From Neolentinus lepideus HHB14362 ss-1 (Eukaryota > Basidiomycota > Agaricomycetes > Gloeophyllales > Gloeophyllaceae), in the NCBI GenBank assembly GCA_001632425.1, contig KV425591.1, forward strand, positions 36,423 through 100,422: DNA of 64,000 nucleotides, written 5' to 3'. Shown here piece after piece: positions 51,501 through 62,057 of this stretch (its first letter is position 1; every line of letters begins with the position of its first letter). The notes beneath the pieces were generated by a model. That model saw nothing but the letters and a program-made list of their open reading frames with translations. It did not search any database and was not told the DNA's origin. The position numbers and the translations under genes are program-made.

Positions 51501-54296
51501 TACCACACAATAAAGGCCCTTTGATGATCTCAGAATCTTGCCAATGACTTCACCGTCCTCATCTCGGATAACACATCGACCTTGCCCAAACGTCATTGAG
51601 TAGCCAGCTTCATCAAGACGCCCTACAGAGATTAGGGTGTAGCCGATCTCCGGTGAGTACAGCACCTCCATCAAACAGAGTTTGGATGGGTTGACACCAT
51701 TTGGTACATCAACTATGATATCACCTTTTCTGATCGCACTAAAATCTTGTTGATTTGCAGTGATAAACACCTTTGGCAGGATATCCACAAAGGTTTCAAA
51801 ATCCTCATGGTACGGCAAGAGATGACATGTAGCACCAGAGTCATACAACTCCTTCCTTGGTGTGTTCCTTGCATCTGTCTTGTCACTAACATGAGCTGTT
51901 GTTTCGACAGAGTCTTTGGTGACGGCTTCAATAACAGGCTGCACCTCAGCAGTCTCTAGCTCGGCGAGCTCAGTAGCTATTGACTTCATAGTGTCTGCTT
52001 CATCAACCCACGACTCGCCAGCATCCCAAGACCCATCTGACTCATCACCATCTTCATATATCCCAGCAAATAGGTCCTCAATGTCATCATCAATTGCACC
52101 ACTGGCAACAAATGGCAGCACGTCCACAGCATCCTCAAAGATGCCCTCTGTTGACAATCTGCATGGCGATGCCTGTGCAACCTCATCATCACTGCAAGAT
52201 CACGCTCGAGGACACTGAAGACCCCGTCGCCCTCCGAGTCAGATTCTGCTACATTGGTGGTGCTTTTGCCCTTGGGTTTCAACTGAGACTGAGACTTCTT
52301 GTCATCATCACCATCCTTCTTCTTCCGAGGCTCAGTGCAGTCCTTGCTAATGTGGCCAGTCTTGCCAGAGTTCCAGCATATGGGGCCTTGACGTTTCGAG
52401 TCTCCCTTCTTCTGCTGAACAGCAAGAGCCTTGTCGCCATCATCCTTCACCTTTGAGGAGCCTCCACGATCACCGGCAAGTGCCTTTCACCTATCGAACC
52501 CCTCAGAGATGATCTGAATCAAGATGCTGGGATTGACGTTCTTTGGTTCCAAAGTCTGAGTGAGACTGGGAACAACAGGCATGGACAATGCCTCAGTCTT
52601 TGACATTAAATCAACAGTAGCTAATGTCTGTGCAGCAAAGTGAGACATAGCCTCAGGCAGACAAACCACAATCATCACCCGCAGGTCTTTGTCATCGATA
52701 TTGACACCAATGGAGGCCAGCTCCTCCCTCTTTGTCAACAGTCCCTCTAGGAAGGTACAGACATTGCCCTTCAGTGGGCACTTGCTTGCCATGAAGCGAC
52801 AACAGATATTGGCTTGCATATGGAGCCCTTTCCATGTGAACTCATCACGGTGATGAACACAAACACATGACGAAACCCACGGAAAAGGAGACCTAAAGGG
52901 TAGACACAACCACAAAGCAAACACCAAAGCCCTTGGTGTCAGATGGCTGCAAGGCCCTGGGTAACGAAGGGTAATTGATAGTTCGGAGGGAGTAAATGGA
53001 AGGATAGGGCCGAGACCACAAACCACAAATGTGACGTATATGAAAAAAACCAAAAGAAACTGTGATGCGAAGTGGGATGTAGAAAGATGGCGATGGTAAT
53101 AGCGATGGGAGGCTAAAAATAGAACATGATTGGAAAGTGACAAGGTGCGACTCGGTGCACCTATTAGCTGTTGGCGAGATAGCAATGTAGCGACTAGCGA
53201 TGTATAGCGACGTATAGCGACGTATAGCGATGATAGCAACTCGGAGCTCTTATCGTAGGCAGAGAGATGGCGATGCAGAGATCAGAGGAAGGATGCAAGG
53301 CACAGGAAGCTCAGAGATAGACGCAGGAATGAGATGGGAACACTAGATTGCGCAGGGAGGACTAGCTGGGGTGCCTGTTGCCTACCTTGTCTGCCTACCG
53401 GAGGTCCAACTAAAGTACTCTACTGGGTAAACAAATGAACCAAGAGCCATATGCTAACAAAATGAAACTACTCCTGAAACCGATCTATCTCAAACCTCAG
53501 ACAGGGGAACAATCTCCATAAGCTACAGTGTCCATATGCACAGGCCACCGCATACCAAAAGAAGCATGGGAAAGCGCACAGCATCGCATCAAAAAGCGCT
53601 ATTGCTCCAGGTGGAGGCTGCACAGGTGCCCGCAATGCACGCACAGCCTTGGAATGACTTGAGCTTGATAGAGACCACACTGCCAGATGCAGCTGAAGCA
53701 GTGCAACACTGCCGCACTATGCCACTTGTTGGAAGGATACCACGGCACCGCCGCTATTGTCGAGATGGGTGCACTTGCTTACATAATGCAGCAGAGTGCC
53801 TGCTGAATGAGATCGAAGTGTCGAGGAGTGCAGGAAATAGCTGAAAAAATCAATAAAAACTCGAATATTGCTTGCGCCACCAGACCGGGAGCCCTAGCGC
53901 TATCGCACATAGCATGGGAAATAGTGCAAAACTGCCAAAAATGCGTTTTCTGAGCCTAGAGACACATAGGGTGTATCAACGGATGGCTGTCCACTGCTCT
54001 GCAACAGTATGGCGGAGTCATATCTTCAAAAAGGCTGAGTCCAGTAATTTCTGACTGAGGAGATACTGAGCAGTAGCCTCATTGTCCTCCCACTTTGATA
54101 GCTTCTCCTGTTCGTCATCTGTAGGAGTAGTACTAGCAGGCTGGGGCTTTAACGTAGTGCCAGAGAAGTGCCCCCAGAGATGTTTTGCTCTTACAGCGAC
54201 TTCAAAATGTTCAGAGAAAATAGCCCAGTTGACTCCAGAGGAGTCAAGCTTTGGTATGGAGGAGGGTAGGGTGTCAGAAGGTTGATTGGAAGACAT
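48560..54296 (-). pseudogene. Copia gag-pol, degraded
   Basis: Start at 54296 (MSSNQPSD). The gag domain, of the UBN2 type, continues across the 1128-base insert. Its zinc knuckle reads CWNSGKTGHISKDC, with the second cysteine lost. Protease is marked by DSGATCHLL near 51830, the integrase zinc region by ELHRHMGH near 51430, and the integrase core by HSDRGGEYQ and NGVVERLN near 51000. Reverse transcriptase has KWVFHAKKD, and its active site reads VHVNDCT near 49520, where the usual DD has become ND. RNase H has STTESEYMA near 48880. In-frame TGA stops lie at 54020, 52489, 51275, 50753, 50612, 50303, and a double at 49644 and 49641. Frame shifts lie near 52150 and 49945. Confidence 0.9.
52851..53978. 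mobile_element. 1128-base insert in copia gag, possible solo LTR
   Basis: Starts TGATGAACAC and ends GGTGTATCA, so it has TG...CA ends, with ACGG on both sides (52847-52850 and 53979-53982). Removing the insert and one ACGG joins the two halves of gag exactly in frame. It has no domain; its longest frames are compositional. A triple 10-base repeat (TGTATAGCGA-type) lies at 53201-53230. A solo LTR of an unseen family is the best reading; the four-base duplication leaves room for another element class. Confidence 0.75.
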
Positions 54297-54354
54297 GGTA
54301 TACAGCTGTAGCAACAGTGAGGAGGTGACCAAGTGCAGCTAGGCTCAGGGAAGC

Positions 54355-54368
54355 CTGGGCTCATAACC
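54355..54368 (-). promoter_or_regulatory. Copia primer-binding site of the half-tRNA type
   Basis: Directly after the 5' LTR on the minus strand comes GGTTATGAGCCCAG. This is complementary to the anticodon arm of initiator tRNA-Met (CTGGGCTCATAACC), not to a tRNA 3' end. Drosophila copia is known to prime in this way with an internal fragment of initiator tRNA. Confidence 0.75.
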
Positions 54369-54403
54369 TCTAAGAATAAATGATCTTTACAAAGATGTAG
54401 TGG
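54369..54403 (-). repeat. Copia 5' LTR, inner piece cut off by the gypsy insertion
   Basis: Matches 48096-48130 of the other LTR. It ends in AGTGG, which is also the left target duplication of the gypsy element. Confidence 0.9.
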
Positions 54404-54681
54404 TGTAATCATGGATGCTTACATCTAATCTAACCATGGGCATCACCGAACTACAGCACCTTTCATTATCCACGGAACCTTTTCATCATAGGCACTTGAG
54501 ACCACGCCTTCTGATTGGTTGGACAACTCTTGTAGTTCACTCACCTTAAAAGGTGGTGAACCTCAGCTTGTACCTTAGTTTTCCTTTTCCCTCTGTTCTA
54601 TTGCTTATGCTATAGGCTGCGTTCTACATTCTATTTGCGTGCTAAGTTCTCAACCTCAGCCAGTGAGGCTTCAGCCTTCCA
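54404..54681 (+). repeat. Gypsy 5' LTR
   Basis: 278 bases. It differs from the 3' LTR at scattered sites, almost all as CA against TG or CA/TG against CG, for example ACTACAGC against ACTATGGC and GGCAC against GGTGC. Confidence 0.93.
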
Positions 54682-54880
54682 CTTTTTTTGAATGTTCCTC
54701 CGCAGGCCTGTTTCCCCCATTCCCACCCAGTCCCACCCCGTCCCACAGTTTAGCTCAGTCAAACTGTCTTCAGTTCCTTCCCATCTCCTCATTCCTGCCC
54801 ATGTCTCCACCTAGTCTGCTGTCTGCTCTCGATTGGTCTCCAGCTCATGCTCACGCTCCTCCAGTCTGTCTTCACTTTTG

Positions 54881-57800
54881 ATGCTCTCATTGACTGACAG
54901 CGAGATACCTGAAACATTCCCTGCTCATACCTTGACGCTGCTGGACTCCTCTGACTCGGATGACAATGCGAATGTTGCCACAATGCCTGATATTACTTTG
55001 GGTATGGCGACTGTCCAACAGTCCAACCCAAAATCACCCACTGTCCTCATGCCTGGTGACCTCAACCTGATGATTCTTAGGAAATGGCATGAAGCCTGTC
55101 ATGTTTACATCATGCACAAAGATCTCGATGTCAACAAACAGGTCAGCTGAGTCACGTGGGGTATGCAAGATGACCATATGGCCGACTGGTACCGGTCGGA
55201 CCAAGATTGCATTGATAAACTCACCCTCGATGCATATATCAATGAGATGAAGACCCTCTATTTGCACCATGATTGGGAAGAGGATCTCCATGATGAAATC
55301 CTCAAATCTACTCAAGGTGATGGTCTCTTCTGGGACTGGGTCAACCGTGTCCAGTCCACGAATGCACTACTAAAGGGTACAGTCTCTCACTTTACTGAAC
55401 TTACCCTCCATTTCCATTTCGAGGCCCACATGCACCCAGACACCAAGTGTCACTGCCAGAAGGAGGTGAAGGTGCTGAAGGCACTCGACTTCAAATTGTG
55501 GATCAACAGTGTTCACCTTCTCGACGAAGAGCAGATCCATGACAAGAAGAAACAAGCCAATGCCATCAACGATGCCCTCCGCCATCAAGGTCAATGCCCT
55601 CTTGCCCAGGTGCCCCCGACCTCATCTACCAACCCTCCCCAACGTTCAAATATGGCTAGTTTGACTACTGGCAACAGTGGTCGCCTCCCTGCCCTGACTG
55701 AGAATGAACATGTGCTACTCATGAAGTACAGTGGTTGCTTCAACTGCCGCAAATTCAGTGTCAACCATCTATGAGCGACATGTCTCGAATGCCCTGATCT
55801 GACTGGCTATAAAATGCTGACAGAAGTGGATGTACCTGTGAACCTCAAGGCCTCAACCTCAAATGCGACCACCTCTCGTGCTCCCCACCCCATCGCTGCT
55901 GTCAGCAGAGCCACTGTTGAGGAAGTCGTAGATGAAGAGGCTCCACCCCACCCTGTCGCTGTTGTGATGCCGTCTTGCATTCTCAGAGATGGGTCTGACT
56001 CAGAACCAGAGTGCGCACCTCTCTCTACCCCTCACTTTATATTTTCCTGTCTTGTTTTGGGCCCTGCCCATTACTTCCCTGTTGCCATTTCTGGTCTGCT
56101 GGATAGTGGTGCTCACATGGTACTAATATCGGACCATCTTGTACAGTGTCTGGGATTGAGTCCCTCGCACATGAAGCACCCAGTTTGCTGCACCCTTGCA
56201 ATGTCCCAAGGACCTCCTGTCGAGTATGAATTGCCTGATTCTGTCAAACTTCCACTTTCTTCTTCTGATAATTGTTGGCACTCTCGCCGCTTTGAAGCTG
56301 TTATTGTTCCAAACCTCTGTTCTATATTCTTCTTGGTGGCCCATTCTTATCACATAACTATCTTGTTCTCGATCACCATGCCCGCCCCTGTATTGATAAA
56401 ACTTGTGGCTATGATCTTCTTAATCTGAGTCCCCATGCTGCCCCTCCTCCACCCCCATGTGATTATTCATCATTACACCGTAATGTTGTCAATGAGCTGA
56501 AGGCTCAGGCCCCAGCTAGATGTGTGGCGGTTGATGCCCAATGTGAACCTCTCAGGGAGTTCGATATCATTGTGGCTGTCTGTGACTGAATTGAAAAGCT
56601 GGATGCAATTGAAGCTCTCAAGGAGCTTGATGTCGAATACAAGTCCCGGTATGCTGATTGCTTCCCAGATGATATTCCTCACCTAGATCATCTCCCGATG
56701 GACGTTTGCCATCTGATTCGACTCAAGGACCCCAACAAGATCATTTGCATGCAAGAATACTCCTGTCCAAAGAAGTACCGTGATGCCTGGCACCTCTTGT
56801 TGCAACAACACCTTGACGCTGGTCATATACACCCCTCTGCATCCCCATACTGTTCTCCTGCCTTCCTTGTACCTAAGTCGGACCCCACTGCACTCCCTCA
56901 TTGGGTCAACAATTACTGTGAACTCAATGCTAACACGATACCTGATCGACATCCATTACCAAGGGTTGATGACATCCTGTCTGACTGCATGAAAGGCAAA
57001 ATCTTTGCTAAACTTGACATGACTAACTCCTTCTATCAGACTCGTGTCCACCTGGATGATGTTCCATATACAGTGGTCACTATGCCCTTTGGACTATATG
57101 AATGGCTCATCATGCCTCAAGGTGGGCGGAACGCACCCACCACACATCAATGACACATGTTCAATGCACTATGGAAGTATATTGGTAAGATTTGCCATGT
57201 CTACTTAGATGACATTGTGATCTGGTCCCAAACTGTCGAGGAACACAAGGAAAATGTGTGCCTCATACTGGAGGCCCTATGCGCGGCAAGTCTATTTTGT
57301 TCTCTTAAGAAGACTGAGCTCTTTGCTACAGAGATAAAGTTTCTCAGCCATATCGTCTCCACCCGCGGCATAGAGGCAGACCCATCTAAGGTTGACAAAA
57401 TCCTTGCTTGGCCTGTCCCTAAGTCCTCCTCAGACGTCTGCGCCTTCCTCGGACTAGTATGATACATTTCTGCCTTCCTACCCAAGCTTGCCAAGCACAC
57501 TGCAATACTGACACCACTTATGACTAAGGAGGCTGACAAAGAATGGCTGACATGGACCCCCGAACATCAGAAAGCCTTTGACATGATCAAGGCCCTGATA
57601 GTGAGCTGCGAATGCCTCACCACGATCGACCACAACAACATGGGCAACAACAAGATCTTCATCACTACAGACACCAGCAAATCCTGTACTGGTGCCATGC
57701 TTTCGCATGGCCTGACATGGGAAACTGCTCACCCTGTCGCCTTCGACTCCATGCAAATGCATGGTGCTCAGCTGAACTACCCTGCTCACGAACAAGAACT

Positions 57801-59649
57801 TCTTGCCATCATCTGTGCCCTCACCAAGTTTCACAATGATCTCTTGGGTGTTCCATTTACAGTATATACTGACCACAGGACCTTGGAACATTTCAATACA
57901 CAGAAGAACCTCTCCCAGCGTCAATTGCACTGGCAGGAATTGCTCTCGCAATACAAATTTGACATCAAATATGTCACTGGTGAGGACAACACTGTTGTGG
58001 ATGCCCTGTCACACCTTCCTGCAGATGTTGAAGGTGAGTTCCCCATTGATGTAGAGATGCTGATGCTGTCCCCGCATAGCACAGTTGCTGCACTTGCCCT
58101 ACTACCCAAGGTTCCAGATTGTACCAAGTCTCTCCTTATGATCACATCTGATGTTTCAATACTAAAGACAATCAAGACTGGCTACACCAAGGACAAGTTC
58201 TGCGAACAGCTGGTTGCAATGGCAGACAGTATGGATGGTGTGAGTGTGCATGACGGCTTTCTCTATGTCGCAAACTGCCTCATTATACCGCGCTGGGGCA
58301 ACCTACGGAAAACCTTGTACCATCTGGCCCATGATGCGCTTGGACACTTTGGTTTCAAAAAGTCTTATGCTTCACTCCGAGACTCGTACTACTGGCCCAA
58401 CATGCGACGAGACCTCGAATGCGCATACCTGCCTTCCTGCCCCTCATGTCAATGCAACAAGGACAGGACCAGCAAGCCGTCCAGTCCCCTCCATCCACTC
58501 CCTGTCCCTGACAATTGCTGCAACTCTGTCAGTATTGATTTTATTGGCCCCCTGCCCGATGACTCTGGGTTCAATGCAATAGTGACATTCACTGACCACC
58601 TTGGATCAGACATCCGCTTAGTGCCCACTCGTATGGATATCACCCCCAAGGCCTTTGTGACTACCTTCTTTGATGTCTGGTATTGCAAGAATGGCCTCCC
58701 ACTTGACATCATAAGCGACCGTGACCACCTATTCTTGTCAAAATTCTGGGCGGCCTTCATGAAACTGACTGGAGTCAAGCTGAAAATGTCTACGTCATTC
58801 CACCCTGAGACAGATGGTGCTAGTGAATGCACAAACAAGACCGTCAATCAGTCCATTTGATACCACATGGATCGCCTACAATCGGGATGGGCTAAGTCCC
58901 TCCCACATGTCCGTTTCGCAATTATGAACACACTAAACACCTCTACAGGATACACCCCCTTCCAACTTCGACATGGCTGCTTGCCCCGTGTTATACCCCC
59001 CCTTGTCGCAGAAGCGCCACCCTCTAAGGATGCGATTGATGCCCATGCGATCATCCATTGCCTTGAGAATGATGTCACTGAGGCCTGCGACAATCTCCTT
59101 GCGACTAAGGTGGATCAGACCCATTTTGCAAACAAGCACCGCAACAAGGAACATATCTATTCCATCAGTGATTTCATGCTACTCTCTATGAGAAACAGAT
59201 GGTGTGACTACAAGCAAAAAGGTGAGTTTCGGGTTGCCAAGTTCATGCCTCGGTTTGATGGTCCCTACAGGATCATCGAGGCCTACCCCAAACACTCTGT
59301 ATATATGCTTGACCTCCCCCTGTCTACTAAAATTTTCCCCGAGTTTCATGCCAAACACCTCATCCCGTATCACACCAATGACGATGACCTCTTCCCCTCC
59401 TGCAAGCTCACGCGACCTGTGCCAATTGTCACCGAAGATGGCCAGCAGGAGTGGCTTGTCAAGAAGATCCTGGATGCTCACCGACAGGGCCACGGTTGGC
59501 AATACCTCATCCGCTGGTCTGGATATGACAAACATGATGACTCGTGGCTCCCCGGGCGTGAACTCCAAGACTGCGAAGCTCTTGACCATTGGCTCAACAG
59601 CCACCCCCAAGACGTAGGACACGATTCCTTGGAGGGGGGAGGAGTGTAA
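54881..59649 (+). pseudogene. Gypsy gag-pol with C-terminal chromodomain, degraded
   Basis: Gag begins near 54881 and has a zinc knuckle starting CFNCRKF near 55740, interrupted by a stop. Protease has LLDSGAHMVLISDH near 56100. Reverse transcriptase has FAKLDMTNSFYQTRV and an intact YLDDIVIW (57200). RNase H starts at ITTDTSKSCTGAML (57660). The integrase zinc finger (HDALGHFG and CPSCQCNK) is at 58330-58450, and the core carries Asp in SIDFIGPLP, Asp in SDRDHLF and Glu in DGASECTNK. The chromodomain (EWLVKKIL, YLIRWSGYDKHDDSWLP) is at 59450-59590; it usually steers integration to heterochromatin. TGA stops lie at 55148, 55772, 56587, 57151, 57460 and 58858. The frame changes near 56330. The last codons run into the 3' LTR. 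Confidence 0.93.
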
Positions 59650-59922
59650 TCATGGATGCTTACATCTAATCTAACCATGGGCATCACCGAACTATGGCAC
59701 CTTTCATCATCCATGGAACCTTTTCATCGTAGGTGCTCAAGACCGTGCCTTCTGATTGGTTGGACAACTCTTGTAGTTCACTCACCTTAAAAGGTGGTGA
59801 ACCTCAGCTTGTACCTTAGTTTTCCTTTTCCCTCCGTTCTATTGCTTATGCTATAGGCTGTGTTCTACATTCTATTTGCGTGCTAAGTTCTTGACCTCAG
59901 CCAGTGAGGCTTCGGCCTTCCA
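59645..59922 (+). repeat. Gypsy 3' LTR
   Basis: 278 bases, the same length and ends as the 5' LTR, preceded by the purine tract. Confidence 0.93.
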
Positions 59923-59927
59923 AGTGG

Positions 59928-60349
59928 TCTGCCTGTAGCATGACAATAAAAGCTCAAGCTCAGCATGTCTCTGATGGTGCAAAGATAATAGTATTTTACC
60001 TGTAGCACAACAATAAAAGCTACAGGGTATAATGAGTAAATAGAATACAAAACGGGTATGTGCGCAGGTCTCACCTCAAGCTCAGCACATCTCTGATGGT
60101 GCAAAGATGAGGTGGGCATATGAGACCTGCACTGTACTTGTACGATACGAACAATGGTAGTATGGCAAGGCACAGTGTGATAGATCTTCAAAAGTCAATC
60201 AAAAGTATATTGCTAAAATGTGATCAATAACAAGCAAATGGGTGGTGTGCAGCAGAGCACATGAAAAGAGTCTGATTTGAATCTAACATATCATAAAAGG
60301 AAAGTGGGTCAACCAACAAAGGAGTCCGTACAGGTTTGTTTTTCCAACA
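59928..60349 (-). repeat. Copia 5' LTR, outer piece
   Basis: 422 bases matching 48131-48552 in the same orientation. Together with 54369-54403 it makes the full 457-base LTR. CpG-type differences from the 3' LTR are frequent. Confidence 0.9.
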
Positions 60350-60354
60350 CTGGT

Positions 60355-60402
60355 ATTAAAAATTAGCTTGATGATTTTTCTGAGACTTATGGGCTGCCAT
60401 AG
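60355..60402 (-). mobile_element. Broken second MITE copy, second part
   Basis: ATTAAAAATTAGCTTGATGA and the following bases to GGGCTGCCATAG match the complement of the intact MITE core (about 39712-39760) and continue from 48095 after one copy of CTGGT. The match ends abruptly at 60402, where another LTR-like sequence begins. Confidence 0.8.
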
Positions 60403-61102
60403 TGTTGGAATTCAGGTTTCAAGTCAAGCTCACAAGCAAGCATGTGGTCGAGAGGGGGGGTGCCGGAGGCGCCCATATTCAGGATGATAAGAAAAGTCAT
60501 ATATAAACATTGTAATTACAGGATGTACTGCACACGATTGCCCTTCGGGCAACCTGTAAGGTGGGCACCACAAAGTGTTGTGTTACAAAAATAGCAGGTC
60601 ACAAGATGGAGCACTGAGTCATATTTCAAATTCCTTTATCACATGCCTATTGCTTTGCTTACACATCATTCACATGCTTCAGCATGGACAGAGTCATTTT
60701 CCTTATATGTATGAATATTCCCTAGATGTTGGAGGATCTTGGGATCCATCATTCACATGCTTTGGCATGAACATTCTAGTTTGTTCCATGTAGTTCTTTT
60801 CTCTGACTCATACAGTCTAGATCAGTCTAGATAGTTCTTTCTCTGAGTAGAACCACACACGACCAAGCATCCGCAGCTGGTCCGTGTGCAGGGGACTGGG
60901 GTATATAAGGCATACCATATCTTGTACTTTCCCTAGTTCTACCTTTTTGTAATCTACTACCTACTCTGAACTCTACCCTTGGCTAGTGAGACTACCTCAC
61001 ATAGAGGACTCACAGAACTATACTCTAAGGCCAAGCCTTGAGATAGCAGTACACTTTGCTAAGTGTACAGTACACAAACATGTTCAGGGTCATTTCCTAA
61101 CA
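60403..61102. mobile_element. Possible solo LTR inserted in the MITE remainder
   Basis: Begins TGTTGGAATTC exactly where the MITE match stops, and ends TTTCCTAACA; the ends are imperfect inverted complements. It contains a TATATAAGG-like promoter element near 60902. No matching target duplication is found on the right, and the MITE does not visibly resume there, so the boundary or the call could be wrong. Confidence 0.45.
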
Positions 61103-61810
61103 CCAGATTCATACTCCGTTTGCAGTAATCACTACAAAGAGACTACAAACTCATTTTGTAGTCCCTTTTATCGATATTTTCTTCCTCGCCATCGTGGACT
61201 TCCTCCTTTTTTGTCATTCTTCTCAATATAAGCTTATGTTATCTTTTTGTGTCCTTGTGAATATTTATGCATTTTTTGCATTTTGTTTGCCTTCGAGATA
61301 CCCAGTCCGTTCTCCGAGGGCCTTCTTACTGTGGGAATTCGACTTCCATGACGGTTTGTAGTGGGTGGCGCAGTGGCACACCACATCGATTCCAAATGCT
61401 GGCTTCTGATTGGCTAGATGCTCTCTCGTGCAGATCACTTCATAAGCTTAAGCTTCAGCTTCAAGTCAGTAATAGTATATAATCTTAGCTTGGAATTGCC
61501 TACTAACTTCACCAGTCAGTTCATTGAGTGAGTGTGGGATACCAGTAAAAGAATGATGTCGACAGCATGAAAATCCCACAAGATTTTACACACTGTTTAT
61601 GTCATTGGTCTGGTATTTCCATTGAGAAAAATCGGAAAATTTGCTAAAAATATCAGAAAAATTTGTACAACCTAAGGTGGTTGGCACCCACCCATTTGTT
61701 TGTTTACTTGTTTGTGTAAACCTTCCAAATATGGTAATTATTGATGTTGTATGTATCCTTCTTACCTTTTACTGGTCTACTGGCTTTATTAGTCTGTTCA
61801 TTGAGTGAGT
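61103..61810. other. AT-rich sequence between elements
   Basis: No gene seen. A segment around TTCATTGAGTGAGT occurs near 61520 and again just before the LTR at 61811, suggesting a local duplication. Confidence 0.35.
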
Positions 61811-62057
61811 TGTTAAGTTGCGCACCAAAGAGAAAGAGCTAAGAGATAGTTGATTGCAGTAAGGTAAAAGGATACAATACAGTGTCTTTATATACATCCT
61901 ACTGTAGCCACTCCTGCGGTGGCATAAGGGTCAAAGTGCAAAGTACAAAGTGTAAAGGAAGTGAAACAATATACGATTACTGGGCAAAGCATGGGAAGAA
62001 AACATACTGCGATAGGAAACTCTATGAATAGACCGGTCACCACATTACGCGTCAACA
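61811..62057 (-). repeat. 3' LTR of a third (copia) element
   Basis: Reads TGTTGACGC to CAACTTAACA on the minus strand, about 247 bases, and follows a purine tract (AAGGGGGAG). The partner LTR lies beyond the window. Confidence 0.7.

Larger units (their letters stand above)
54404..59922 (+). mobile_element. Ty3/gypsy chromovirus-type retrotransposon inside the copia LTR
   Basis: 5519 bases, flanked by AGTGG (54399-54403 and 59923-59927). The two 278-base LTRs (54404-54681 and 59645-59922) begin TGTAATCATGG and end GCCTTCCA. A purine tract (GGAGGGGGGAGGAG) precedes the 3' LTR. Domain order is gag, protease, reverse transcriptase, RNase H, integrase, chromodomain. Six in-frame TGA stops and a frameshift in the protease region disable it. 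Confidence 0.95.
48096..60349 (-). mobile_element. Ty1/copia retrotransposon, minus strand, itself carrying two insertions
   Basis: Flanked by the 5-base duplication CTGGT (48091-48095 and 60350-60354). The LTRs are 457 bases: the 3' LTR at 48096-48552, the 5' LTR split into 54369-54403 and 59928-60349. The 5' LTR begins TGTTGGAAAAAC on the minus strand. A purine-rich tract (GAGGGGGAG) directly precedes the 3' LTR. Domain order on the minus strand is gag, protease, integrase, reverse transcriptase, RNase H, which is the copia order. A 1128-base insert interrupts gag, and a whole gypsy element sits in the 5' LTR. Many stops and at least two frameshifts make it inactive. Confidence 0.93.
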
